From the NCBI RefSeq assembly GCF_025532145.1, contig NZ_ARXS01000002.1:1-64000 (forward strand): a stretch of 64,000 nt of DNA, given 5' to 3'. Under the pieces are notes generated by a model, which saw only the letters and a program-made list of their open reading frames with translations, made no database searches and had not been told where the DNA came from. The translations under genes and the position numbers were made by a program. Source of the DNA: Alloalcanivorax balearicus MACL04. GTDB taxonomy: Bacteria > Pseudomonadota > Gammaproteobacteria > Pseudomonadales > Alcanivoracaceae. Positions 8,142-15,965 of the stretch are shown piece after piece (position 1 is the stretch's first letter; each line of letters begins with the position of its first letter).

Positions 8142-9938
8142 ATGCCTGAGTATAAAGTCCCTTTGCGCGACATGCGCTTCGTTCTCAACGAGGTGCTGGA
8201 CCTGGATGCCCACTACGCCAAGCTGGGCCTGGAAGAAGTGAACAGCGAACTGCTCAACGCCTTCCTGGAGGAAGGAGCCAAGTTCGCGGAAAACGAACTG
8301 GCGCCGCTGAACCGTTCCGGTGACGAGGAAGGCTGCCACTTCGAGGACGGCGTGGTCACCACCCCACAGGGCTTCAAGGAAGCTTACGCCAAGTACGTGG
8401 AAGGCGGCTGGCCGGCCATGGGCGGTGATCCGGAGTTCGGTGGTCAGGGCCTGCCCGGTTCCGCCAGTATCGCCATCTCCGAAATGACCGGCACCGCCAA
8501 CTGGTCCTGGAGCATGTACCCGGGCCTGTCCCACGGCGCCGTGGCCACCATCGAGGCCCATGGCACCGACGAGCAGAAGCAGGCCTATCTGCCGAAGCTG
8601 ACCAGCGGTGAATGGACCGGCACCATGTGTCTGACCGAGCCGCACTGCGGTTCCGACCTGGGCATCCTGAAGAGCAAGGCCGAGCCCCAGGCCGATGGCT
8701 CCTACAAGATCACCGGCACCAAGATCTTCATCTCCGCTGGCGAACACGACATGGCCGAGAACATCGTCCACATCGTGCTGGCCCGCCTGCCGGAAGCGCC
8801 GAAAGGCACCAAGGGCATTTCCCTGTTCATCGTGCCGAAGTTCCTCACCGACGGTAACGGCGGTGTGGGCGAGCGCAACGCGGTGGCCTGCGGCTCCATC
8901 GAGCACAAGATGGGCATCAAGGCTTCCGCCACCTGCGTGATGAACTTCGACGGCGCCACCGGCTATCTGATCGGTCCGGAGAACAAAGGCCTGAACTGCA
9001 TGTTCACCTTTATGAACTTCGCCCGCCTGGGTACCGCCATTCAGGGCGTGGCCCATGCCGAGCTGGGTTTCCAGGGCGGTCTGACTTACGCCAAGGACCG
9101 CCTCGCCATGCGTAGCCTGAGCGGGCCGAAAAACCCGGACGGCCCGGCGGATCCGATCATCGTTCATCCGGACGTGCGCCGTATGCTGCTGACCAGCAAG
9201 GCGTTCGCCGAAGGCGGCCGTGCTCTGGTTTACCTGTGCGCGCAATTGGGCGATAGCGTGAAACTGGGCAAAACCGAGGAAGAGCGGGAAGAAGCCCACG
9301 AACTGATGGCGTTGCTCACCCCGATCGCCAAGGCGTTCGTCACCGAAGCAGGTCTGGAAGCCGCCAACCACGGTGTGCAGATCTACGGTGGTCACGGCTT
9401 CATCCGCGAATGGGGCATGGAACAGAACGTGCGTGACGCGCGCATCTCCACCCTGTACGAAGGCACCACTGGTATCCAGGCGCTCGACCTGCTGGGCCGT
9501 AAAGTGCTGATGACCCAGGGCAAGGCGCTGCGTAACTTCACCAAGATCGTGCACAAGTTCTGTGAAGCCAACGCCGATAACGCCGATCTGAAGGAGTTCA
9601 TCGAGCCGCTGGCCGGTTGCAACCGTGAGTGGGGCGAGCTGACCCAGGCGATTGGCCTGCAGGCCATGCAGAATCCGGAATACGCTGGCGGCGCCTCTGT
9701 CGATTACCTGATGTACTCCGGCTATGTGACCCTGGCTTACCTGTGGGCGCTGATGGCCTCCAAGGCTCAGGAACAACTGGCCGCCGGTGCTGGCGACGAA
9801 GCGTTCTACAACGCCAAGATCAAGACCGCGCGTTTCTACTTCAAGCGCATCCTGCCGCGCACCGCCGGCCACAAAGGCGCCATCGAAGGCGGCGTGGACA
9901 GCATAATGGATCTGGACGCCGAGCACTTCGCGTTCTGA
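8142..9938 (+). CDS. Acyl-CoA dehydrogenase, 600-residue DmdC/FadE-like subfamily
   Basis: A 598-residue FAD-dependent dehydrogenase. Domains run N-terminal extension (MPEYKVPLRDMRFVLNEV), alpha-helical N-domain, middle beta-domain with CLTEPHCGSDLG, the HKMGIKASATC segment, the catalytic and FAD-binding C-domain with YGGHGFIREWGMEQ and ISTLYEGTTGIQALDL, and a C-terminal extension typical of the long subfamily. Close relatives include 3-methylmercaptopropionyl-CoA dehydrogenase and fatty acyl-CoA dehydrogenases, so the substrate cannot be fixed; fatty acyl-CoA is most likely. GGGAGA precedes the start and a strong terminator follows. A close paralogue starts at 10754. Confidence 0.92.
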   Translation: MPEYKVPLRDMRFVLNEVLDLDAHYAKLGLEEVNSELLNAFLEEGAKFAENELAPLNRSGDEEGCHFEDGVVTTPQGFKEAYAKYVEGGWPAMGGDPEFGGQGLPGSASIAISEMTGTANWSWSMYPGLSHGAVATIEAHGTDEQKQAYLPKLTSGEWTGTMCLTEPHCGSDLGILKSKAEPQADGSYKITGTKIFISAGEHDMAENIVHIVLARLPEAPKGTKGISLFIVPKFLTDGNGGVGERNAVACGSIEHKMGIKASATCVMNFDGATGYLIGPENKGLNCMFTFMNFARLGTAIQGVAHAELGFQGGLTYAKDRLAMRSLSGPKNPDGPADPIIVHPDVRRMLLTSKAFAEGGRALVYLCAQLGDSVKLGKTEEEREEAHELMALLTPIAKAFVTEAGLEAANHGVQIYGGHGFIREWGMEQNVRDARISTLYEGTTGIQALDLLGRKVLMTQGKALRNFTKIVHKFCEANADNADLKEFIEPLAGCNREWGELTQAIGLQAMQNPEYAGGASVDYLMYSGYVTLAYLWALMASKAQEQLAAGAGDEAFYNAKIKTARFYFKRILPRTAGHKGAIEGGVDSIMDLDAEHFAF

Positions 9939-9966
9939 TTTCCGACTTGCTGTGATCCCGAAAAAG

Positions 9967-9991
9967 CCCGCCTCGATGGCGGGTTTTTTTT
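9967..9991 (+). terminator. Rho-independent terminator
   Basis: CCCGCC and GGCGGG arms with a TCGAT loop are followed by eight T residues, 28 bases after the acyl-CoA dehydrogenase stop. Confidence 0.92.
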
Positions 9992-10038
9992 GATTCATCG
10001 CGGAACAACCGGGGCCCGGAAGGCCTCCGTACAGACCG

Positions 10039-10136
10039 GCTGTGGGAGCTTGCCTGCAAGCGAATATTACAAACCGCCCGAGCGAGCCCATTCGCTTGCA
10101 GGCAAGCTCCCACAGCCAGGCAAGCTCCCACCGCGG
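10039..10136. repeat. REP-like palindromic element, family A
   Basis: The arm GGCTGTGGGAGCTTGCCTGCAAGCGAAT and its reverse complement (ending 10117) are separated by about 25 bases; a partial third copy of the CAGGCAAGCTCCCAC arm follows at once. With the terminator it fills most of the 347-base gap before the YbaN-type gene (9939-10285). I see no gene or clear promoter in the remainder. Confidence 0.88.
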
Positions 10137-10285
10137 CTTTGTCGCTACCTAAGTCTCCAAGGCCAGAAAAACACCCGCGCTTGCCGATCCGCGTCCCTGA
10201 TGGAGGGAAATCTTGTTTCCTTCTAAATTTGGCCTACCGCGATGAGCCCGGATCGACGCAGACAAGCCCCCCGGCTCATGCTGTA

Positions 10286-10666
10286 ATGCCCGCCATGATC
10301 AAGATTCTGTTGTGGCGAATACTGGCCTTGCTGACTCTGGTGCTGGGCATGATCGGCGTGGTGGTGCCTGGTCTGCCCACGGTGCCGTTTCTGCTGCTGG
10401 CGGCCTGGGCCGGCACGCACGGTTGGCCGCGTCTGGAGCACTGGCTGCTCAATCACCCCCGCTACGGCTTTTCGATCCGGCAGTGGCGTGAACATGGCGC
10501 GGTATCCCGTCGCGCCAAGGTCGCGGCGACTCTGATGATGGCACTGAGCGTGCTGCTGATCACGCTGTCAGCGGCCCCTTTGTTGGTGAAAATCAGCGTG
10601 CCTGCCTTCCTCTGCGTGACCCTGATCTGGCTGTGGAAACGGCCGGAACCGGGCGGTCACGGATGA
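10286..10666 (+). CDS. YbaN/DUF454 family inner-membrane protein
   Basis: A protein of about 126 residues with three or four hydrophobic helices. The segment LVLGMIGVVVPGLPTVPFLLLAAW near the N-terminus and LNHPRYGFSIRQWREHGAVSRRAK in the middle are the signature of the DUF454/YbaN family, whose function is unknown. Two ATG codons (10286 and 10295) are possible starts; neither has a strong ribosome-binding site. A longer frame from 10139 would add residues encoded by the repeat and is rejected. It lies between the two paralogous acyl-CoA dehydrogenases. Confidence 0.82.
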   Translation: MPAMIKILLWRILALLTLVLGMIGVVVPGLPTVPFLLLAAWAGTHGWPRLEHWLLNHPRYGFSIRQWREHGAVSRRAKVAATLMMALSVLLITLSAAPLLVKISVPAFLCVTLIWLWKRPEPGGHG

Positions 10667-10753
10667 ATGGGGAGTCACAAATAATCGTTTACCGCACCGG
10701 CGTCGTGGCTAAACTGACCGCCTTTCACACGGTCAGCAATCGGGAGACAGACC

Positions 10754-12541
10754 ATGGCGATCTACAAGGCTCCTTTGGAAGACATGCGTTTCGTGCTTAA
10801 CGACGTGTTTCAGGCGGAACACCTCTGGTCTTCCTTGCCCTCTATCTCCGAAGTGACCCGCGATCTTTCCGACGCCGTGCTCGAAGAAGCCGGCAAGATG
10901 GTGGAGAACCTGCTGTTTCCGCTGAACCGTGACGGTGACGAGGAAGGTTGTCACTTCGAGGACGGTGTCGTCACCACGCCGAAAGGCTTCAAGGAAGCCT
11001 TCAAAACCTACGCCGAAAACGGCTGGAGCGCGTTCTCCGGCAATCCGGAATTCGGCGGGCAGGGCATGCCAAAATCCCTGGCGGTGCTGTTCGAGGAAAT
11101 GATGCACAGCGCCAACTCCTCTTTCGCGCTGTACCCGGCGCTGACCAACGGCGCCACCCTGTGTCTGGACGCCCACGCCAGCGACGAGCTGAAACAGGCT
11201 TACCTGCCGAAGCTGTACAGCGGCGAATGGGCCGGCACCATGTGTCTGACCGAACCGCATTGCGGCACCGACCTGGGCATTTTGCGCACCAAGGCGGTAC
11301 CGCAGGACGACGGCTCTTATCAGATCAGCGGGACCAAGATTTTCATTACCGGCGGCGAGCACGACATGGTGGATAACATCATCCATCTGGTGCTGGCGAA
11401 ACTGCCGGATGCCCCGGCCGGTTCCAAGGGCATCTCTCTGTTCCTGGTGCCGAAGTTCCTGCCGGACGCCGACCCTGTCAGTGGCAAGGATGCCGGCGAA
11501 CGCAATGGCGTCGCCGCCGGCTCCATCGAGCACAAGATGGGCATCAAAGGTTCCGCCACCTGCGTGATGAACTTCGACAGCGCCAAGGGGTGGCTGGTCG
11601 GCGAAATCAACCAGGGGCTGGCGTGTATGTTCACCATGATGAACTACGAGCGGCTGTCCATCGGTATCCAGGGACTGGGCCTGGGCGAAGCCAGTTATCA
11701 GAGCGCGGTGGATTACGCCCGCGAGCGTATCCAGGGGCGCGCCGCCACCGGTGCCGCCAATCCGGATGGCGCCGCCGACCCGATCATCGTGCATGGCGAT
11801 GTGCGCCGTATGCTGATGACCATGCGTGCCCTCAATGAAGGCGGCCGTGCCTTGTCCGCATACGTTGGTATCCAACTGGATCTGGTGAAGTTCTCCGAGG
11901 ACGAGGAAGTGCGCAGCAAGGCGGCGGATCGCGTGGCGCTGCTGACGCCGGTGGCGAAAGCGTTCTTCACCGATCGCGGTTTCGAAACCACGGTACTGGG
12001 CCAGCAAGTGTTCGGCGGTCACGGTTACATTCGTGAGTGGGGTATGGAGCAGTTCGTGCGCGATTGTCGTATCTCGCAAATCTACGAGGGCACCAACGGT
12101 ATCCAGGCCCTGGATCTGGCCGGCCGGAAAGTGACTCGCAATGGTGGCCGTTACGTGGAGTCGTTCCTGGCGGAAGTGCGCCATTGGATCGAAGCAAATG
12201 GCCAGGAAGCAGGCCTGGACGGCGTGCGTGAGCCGCTGGTCGCCGCGGTGGATCGTCTGCAGGTAGCCACCGAGGAATTGCTGCGTCAGGCGGGTGATAA
12301 TCCGGATGCGGTCAACGCCGGCGCGGTGGAGTACCTGGACCTGTTCGGTTACGTCACCTACGCCTGGCTGTGGGCGATGATGATGGTCAATGCCGCCGGG
12401 CGTGATGACGACTTCGGCCGCGCCAAGATGATCACCGGACGGTTTTACTTCGAGCGTCTGCTGCCGCGCAGCGAAGCCCTGGCGCGGCAGTTGAAGGCCG
12501 GTGCGGAAACCATGATGAGCCTCGACGCCGATTTGTTTTAA
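10754..12541 (+). CDS. Acyl-CoA dehydrogenase, paralogue of the 8142 gene
   Basis: A 595-residue protein colinear with the dehydrogenase at 8142, sharing MRFVLND at the start, LNRDGDEEGCHFEDGVVTTP, CLTEPHCGTDLG, IEHKMGIKGSATCVMNFD, FGGHGYIREWGMEQFVRD and the catalytic-domain motif IYEGTNGIQALDL. The two are clearly the result of duplication and probably differ in acyl chain length. GGGAGAC precedes the start. The upstream region contains GTCACAAATA, also found upstream of the first copy. It acts in beta-oxidation, passing electrons to ETF. Confidence 0.92.
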   Translation: MAIYKAPLEDMRFVLNDVFQAEHLWSSLPSISEVTRDLSDAVLEEAGKMVENLLFPLNRDGDEEGCHFEDGVVTTPKGFKEAFKTYAENGWSAFSGNPEFGGQGMPKSLAVLFEEMMHSANSSFALYPALTNGATLCLDAHASDELKQAYLPKLYSGEWAGTMCLTEPHCGTDLGILRTKAVPQDDGSYQISGTKIFITGGEHDMVDNIIHLVLAKLPDAPAGSKGISLFLVPKFLPDADPVSGKDAGERNGVAAGSIEHKMGIKGSATCVMNFDSAKGWLVGEINQGLACMFTMMNYERLSIGIQGLGLGEASYQSAVDYARERIQGRAATGAANPDGAADPIIVHGDVRRMLMTMRALNEGGRALSAYVGIQLDLVKFSEDEEVRSKAADRVALLTPVAKAFFTDRGFETTVLGQQVFGGHGYIREWGMEQFVRDCRISQIYEGTNGIQALDLAGRKVTRNGGRYVESFLAEVRHWIEANGQEAGLDGVREPLVAAVDRLQVATEELLRQAGDNPDAVNAGAVEYLDLFGYVTYAWLWAMMMVNAAGRDDDFGRAKMITGRFYFERLLPRSEALARQLKAGAETMMSLDADLF

Positions 12542-12579
12542 GCGTTAAAAGCGGGCACAGCCCGGGCTACGAAGTCGCT

Positions 12580-12815
12580 GTAGGAGCCGGGCGGCGGGCC
12601 GCTTGCCCGCAGGCCGAATGTGCCAGCGCTGGAGGGCCGGGATTCGCCAGCAGGCTGGCTCCCACAGATCATGCTACGAAGCCGCTGTGGGAGCTTGCCT
12701 GCAAGCGAATGTCCGTACGTCATCCCGGGCTTGACCCGGGATCTCGTGACGCCGGCAGTGCCACCATCAAGGCCACGATAAACTGAGTGGGATCCCGGAT
12801 CGGTGTCCGGGATGA
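12580..12815. repeat. Cluster of intergenic palindromes, families A and B
   Basis: Three family-A arms (near 12580-12620, 12645-12665 and 12683-12708) carry the TGTGGGAGCTTGCCTGCAAGCGAAT-type sequence. They are followed by family B: CGTCATCCCGGGCTTGACCCGGGATCTC at 12719 and, inverted, GGGATCCCGGATCGGTGTCCGGGATGAC at 12790. The 283-base gap between the convergent dehydrogenase and phosphopantetheinyl transferase genes holds nothing else that I can see. Confidence 0.85.
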
Positions 12816-12824
12816 CGGTACGGG

Positions 12825-13517
12825 TCAAACCCGCGCCACCAGAATCCAGCTGAGCACCCCGCCGTTCTGTTCCCGCCATTGATAATCCAGCGCCACACCG
12901 GTGCGCCACTCATCCGATAACGTGCTGCGCAATACGATGCGATGGTCATCCAGCAGAGCCGCGTCCTGGAAATAAAAGCGTTGGCCGGTGAGCGGATAAA
13001 GCGCTTTGAACAACGCCTCCTTCACCGAGAAAGTGAGTGAAACGCGGCGTGCCTGTTGTTCCTGATCCAGGTCCGACAGTGCCTCGATCTCCGCTTCCGT
13101 CAGCAACTGCTCGCGCAGTTTCAGCGCCCGTTGCGGGGCGATCCACGCTTCCGCGTCCAGGCCGACGCCACGCCAACGCTTCCGGTCGGCCACCAACGCC
13201 GCCGCCCGCCCCTGAGCGTGGGTGATGGCCCCGCATACCGCCGGTGGCCAAACCGGTGCCCGATCCTCCCCGTAGCCGGGCAAGGCGGGTTCACGGGTGA
13301 TGGCCTCGATGGCGGCTCTGGCGCAGCACCGCCCCGCCAGATATTCGGCCAGACGCTTCTCCACCGCGCCCTGCAGGGACGCCGGCAGCGGCACTGCCTG
13401 ATGTTCAAAATCCTCCAGCCGGGTCCGTTCCGGATAATAGCCGCCGCTGGCCAGACAGAGGCCGCTTTCCCAGTGCTCAAGTTGAATAGGATCCAGGCTG
13501 GATACGGATTCGGGCAT
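12825..13517 (-). CDS. 4'-phosphopantetheinyl transferase (EntD/Sfp type)
   Basis: A 230-residue enzyme that transfers phosphopantetheine from CoA to carrier-protein domains. Mg-binding Asp121 and Glu123 lie in VGLDAE, and the second signature FSVKEALFKALYP is at 163-175 with Lys166 and Glu167. The N-terminal half (LPASLQGAVEKRLAEYLAGRCCARAAI) matches the EntD subgroup that serves siderophore and polyketide synthases. No synthase is in the window, so its partner lies elsewhere. It ends against a repeat cluster and starts within 65 bases of a small secreted-protein gene on the same strand. Confidence 0.9.
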   Translation of the reverse strand: MPESVSSLDPIQLEHWESGLCLASGGYYPERTRLEDFEHQAVPLPASLQGAVEKRLAEYLAGRCCARAAIEAITREPALPGYGEDRAPVWPPAVCGAITHAQGRAAALVADRKRWRGVGLDAEAWIAPQRALKLREQLLTEAEIEALSDLDQEQQARRVSLTFSVKEALFKALYPLTGQRFYFQDAALLDDHRIVLRSTLSDEWRTGVALDYQWREQNGGVLSWILVARV

Positions 13518-13580
13518 AACACGGTGCTCGCTGACGGGGTCTTTATACTGGCGTCTGCCCGCGATGCCGGCAAGTCGGGT

Positions 13581-13907
13581 TCAACGCGGAGGACGCTGCG
13601 GTTTGACGCCACTTCCCAGCGCGTTCCCCATACGATTGCGTAACGCCGACTGACTGAACTGCCCGGTCTGGTTGGGCGGCAGGCGGGTGACATCGGCGGA
13701 GTCCAGTGCCGGGTTATCTCCTTTTGCGCCTTCGGGAATCGCCGTCGGCATCATCTTACGCTGCAGGCAGTCGTAGGGCAGGGTGCGATGGCCGTTTACC
13801 TCCACTTCCACACAGGAAGGCTCATCGGCCTCGGACGCGGGAGCTTCCGCCGCTTGCAGCGCCGGCGTCATCAGTACCAGCCATCCCATGCTTATCCAGT
13901 GCTTCAT
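13581..13907 (-). CDS. Small secreted protein of unknown function
   Basis: A 108-residue protein with a signal peptide (cleavage near LQA/AEAP, residue 19) and a mature part containing two Cys residues (CVEVEVNGHRTLPYDC) that could form a disulfide, then a Pro/Asn-rich tail with RNRMGNALG. I do not recognise a family. The coding pattern and signal peptide support a real gene. It is divergent from the tpsB gene and shares its 379-base upstream region, but no functional link is shown. Confidence 0.65.
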   Translation of the reverse strand: MKHWISMGWLVLMTPALQAAEAPASEADEPSCVEVEVNGHRTLPYDCLQRKMMPTAIPEGAKGDNPALDSADVTRLPPNQTGQFSQSALRNRMGNALGSGVKPQRPPR

Positions 13908-14286
13908 GTCGTTTCCGTTTGTGATCGGTGAGATTTTTATCGGTGAGAGAGTCCGCTGCCAGGAGAATGAAAACGCGGCGGCTTTTCAGTGAATTTTTCA
14001 TGACTGGCCGTCTCGCCCCTCACCGTTCCTCTCTATCGCTGCTCTGGCGCCGCGTGGGCGCCGATCAGAGGCCTCCGGTCAGCCTCTTTTTTGCTGTAGC
14101 AATGCGGTCTTTCCGTGAATTTTTGGTGACAACGGTTCGGTTCCGACGGACTCCCGCCATCTAGAGAGTGTTAACTGGATCACCGTATTTGCCGCGGTGT
14201 GTTTCGGGGTTGTGGTTCGTGGTTACCAGAGTTTCCCACGGTGATGCTGGCCACCGATCTATGTATGTGTTTGCAGAGTCGAGTCA
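13908..14286. other. 379-base divergent intergenic region
   Basis: This region separates the small secreted-protein gene from tpsB. It contains two similar blocks, CTTTTCAGTGAATTTTTCATGAC (from 13982) and CTTTCCGTGAATTTTTGGTGAC (from 14109), about 127 bases apart. It also has a GGCGCCGCGTGGGCGCC hairpin near 14049 and no convincing open reading frame. It probably carries the promoters of both flanking genes. Confidence 0.6.
14109..14119 (+). promoter_or_regulatory. CTTTCCGTGAA motif upstream of tpsB
   Basis: The same 11 bases occur at 25985-25995 upstream of tpsA, and a variant occurs at 13982. At tpsA the motif overlaps a GAACTT / 17 bases / GTCGTG arrangement like ECF-sigma promoters. The sharing between the two partner genes suggests common control, possibly by the local sigma factor. 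Confidence 0.4.
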
Positions 14287-15906
14287 ATGCGTGACGCCAA
14301 CAGAATGAGCGGAGTGTCCTGTTTTTTGGGAGGAGTGTTTGTGGCAGCCATGACTTTGACATCGTCACTTTACGCTCAGCAGAGTGCCGCTGAAGACGAC
14401 GCGCCGGTAGCGGCACCGAGAACGGTAACCATCAACGAGTACATTGTGCGCGGTAATACGGTTCTGGATGTGCGCGACATCGAGAAAGCGGTGTACCCCT
14501 TTCTCGGCCCGGAACGAGGCCTGGAAGACATCCAGAGCGCGCAAAAGGCTCTGCAGAAGGTCTATCAGGACAAAGGTTATCAATCCGTTTACGTGGAGCT
14601 GCCGGAGCAGCGGGTCAGCGGCGGCGTGGTCTATCTCCAGGTGGTCGAGGTCACCGTGGGTCGGGTGCGCGTGGTCGGTGCCGAGCATCACTCTCCGCTG
14701 AAAATCCGCGAGGAAGTGACGGCACTGCGGGAAGGCGTGGTGCCCAATTTCGAACTGGTGCAGGAAGATCTGACCAAGGTGAACCGCACCGGCAAGCGGC
14801 AGGTGATGCCGGTGGTCAAGGAAGGCGCCATTCCCGGCACCATGGATGTGGATCTGGCCGTCGAGGATCAGACGCCCTGGAACGGCAGCCTGACATTGAA
14901 CAACGATTACAGCGCCGACACGGAAAAGCTGCGCACCGTCGCCACCCTCGGTCACTCCAACCTGTGGCAACGGGGACACAGCATGTCCCTGACCCTGTTC
15001 ACCGCGCCGGAGAATACCGATAACGCCGAGGTCTGGTCGTTGAGTTACGGCTTGCCGTTGTCCGAGCGCTGGTCCCTGCGTTTCTCCGGTTATACCTCCG
15101 ACAGTGACGTCAATACCGTGGGCGGCACCAGCGTATTGGGGCAAGGACAATCCTACGGCGTTTCCGCCACCTACAGCATTCCGTTCGACGGTACCTGGGG
15201 GCATTCCTTCTCTCTCGGCGTTGATTTCAAGGACTTCGATGAGTCGCTGGAATTCGGCGACGCCGAGGACACCATCCCGCTGAAATACGCGCCTTTTACC
15301 TTTGGCTATAACGGCTACTACTACACCGAAAAGAACCAGGGCTCGATCAATCTGACCCTGGTTACCGCTACCAATGAGTTCCCCAGCAATAGCAGTGGCT
15401 GGGAGGATTTCGATTACAAACGGTACCGGGCCAAACCGGATTTCGCCTTGATCAAGGCCGAGGCCAGCAACGAGAGGCTGCTGGGCGAGTGGGGGCTGGC
15501 GACAAAACTGAGCGCGCAGATAGCGTCCGGCTCCCTGGTGTCCAATGAGCAGTTCGCGGTGGGGGGCGCCGGCACGGTTCGGGGTTATCTGTCCGCGGAG
15601 CAATCCGCCGACGACGGTGTGCTGGCCAGTATTGAACTGCGCACCCCCTCCATCGCCGAGTGGCTGGGGTCACCCTGGAGTCTGATGCGAGCCCATGTCT
15701 TCGGTGAAGGCGCCCATCTGACGCTGCAAAACCCGTTGCCGGAACAGGACGACGAATTCGACCTGGCCAGTGTCGGTGTCGGGCTGCGGGCGGAGATCGG
15801 TGCCTGGTTGAGCGGACGGCTGGATCTGGGGTACCCGCTTACCGATGCGGAAAACACGGAAAAACATGATCCCAGAGTGCATTTCAGTATTACCGCCAGT
15901 TTCTGA
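14287..15906 (+). CDS. TpsB-type two-partner secretion transporter (ShlB/FhaC family)
   Basis: A 539-residue outer-membrane protein of the Omp85 superfamily that exports a TpsA partner. After a signal peptide (about 1-31) come two POTRA domains (about 45-200; ITINEYIVRGNTVL and the POTRA_2 pattern IEKAVYPFLGPERGLEDI), then a 16-strand barrel. The conserved loop-6 motif VRGYLSAE lies near residues 433-440 and the barrel ends in HFSITASF with a terminal Phe, as BAM substrates do. The cognate large exoprotein is most likely the TpsA at 26191, about 10 kb away rather than adjacent. It opens a probable operon with the ExbB/ExbD/TonB genes. Confidence 0.93.
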   Translation: MRDANRMSGVSCFLGGVFVAAMTLTSSLYAQQSAAEDDAPVAAPRTVTINEYIVRGNTVLDVRDIEKAVYPFLGPERGLEDIQSAQKALQKVYQDKGYQSVYVELPEQRVSGGVVYLQVVEVTVGRVRVVGAEHHSPLKIREEVTALREGVVPNFELVQEDLTKVNRTGKRQVMPVVKEGAIPGTMDVDLAVEDQTPWNGSLTLNNDYSADTEKLRTVATLGHSNLWQRGHSMSLTLFTAPENTDNAEVWSLSYGLPLSERWSLRFSGYTSDSDVNTVGGTSVLGQGQSYGVSATYSIPFDGTWGHSFSLGVDFKDFDESLEFGDAEDTIPLKYAPFTFGYNGYYYTEKNQGSINLTLVTATNEFPSNSSGWEDFDYKRYRAKPDFALIKAEASNERLLGEWGLATKLSAQIASGSLVSNEQFAVGGAGTVRGYLSAEQSADDGVLASIELRTPSIAEWLGSPWSLMRAHVFGEGAHLTLQNPLPEQDDEFDLASVGVGLRAEIGAWLSGRLDLGYPLTDAENTEKHDPRVHFSITASF

Positions 15907-15919
15907 ACAGAACGAAGGG

Positions 15920-15933
15920 CGCCCTTAAGGGCG
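15920..15933 (+). other. Small intergenic hairpin
   Basis: CGCCC and GGGCG arms with a TTAA loop lie 14 bases after the tpsB stop, 33 bases before the ExbB-fusion start. A short T-run follows after a gap, so it may be a weak attenuator or processing site. Confidence 0.4.
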
Positions 15934-15965
15934 ACCAAACAGCTTGTTTTTCGGAGTGTCTGATC

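Noticed and set aside
8127-10091. A 654-codon minus-strand open frame over the first acyl-CoA dehydrogenase
   Set aside because: It is an antisense shadow; the plus-strand product has complete family motifs and a terminator at the right place.
10139-10285. An N-terminal extension of the YbaN-type gene
   Set aside because: The added residues are encoded by sequence next to the repeat, lack similarity to the family, and precede a normal family start.
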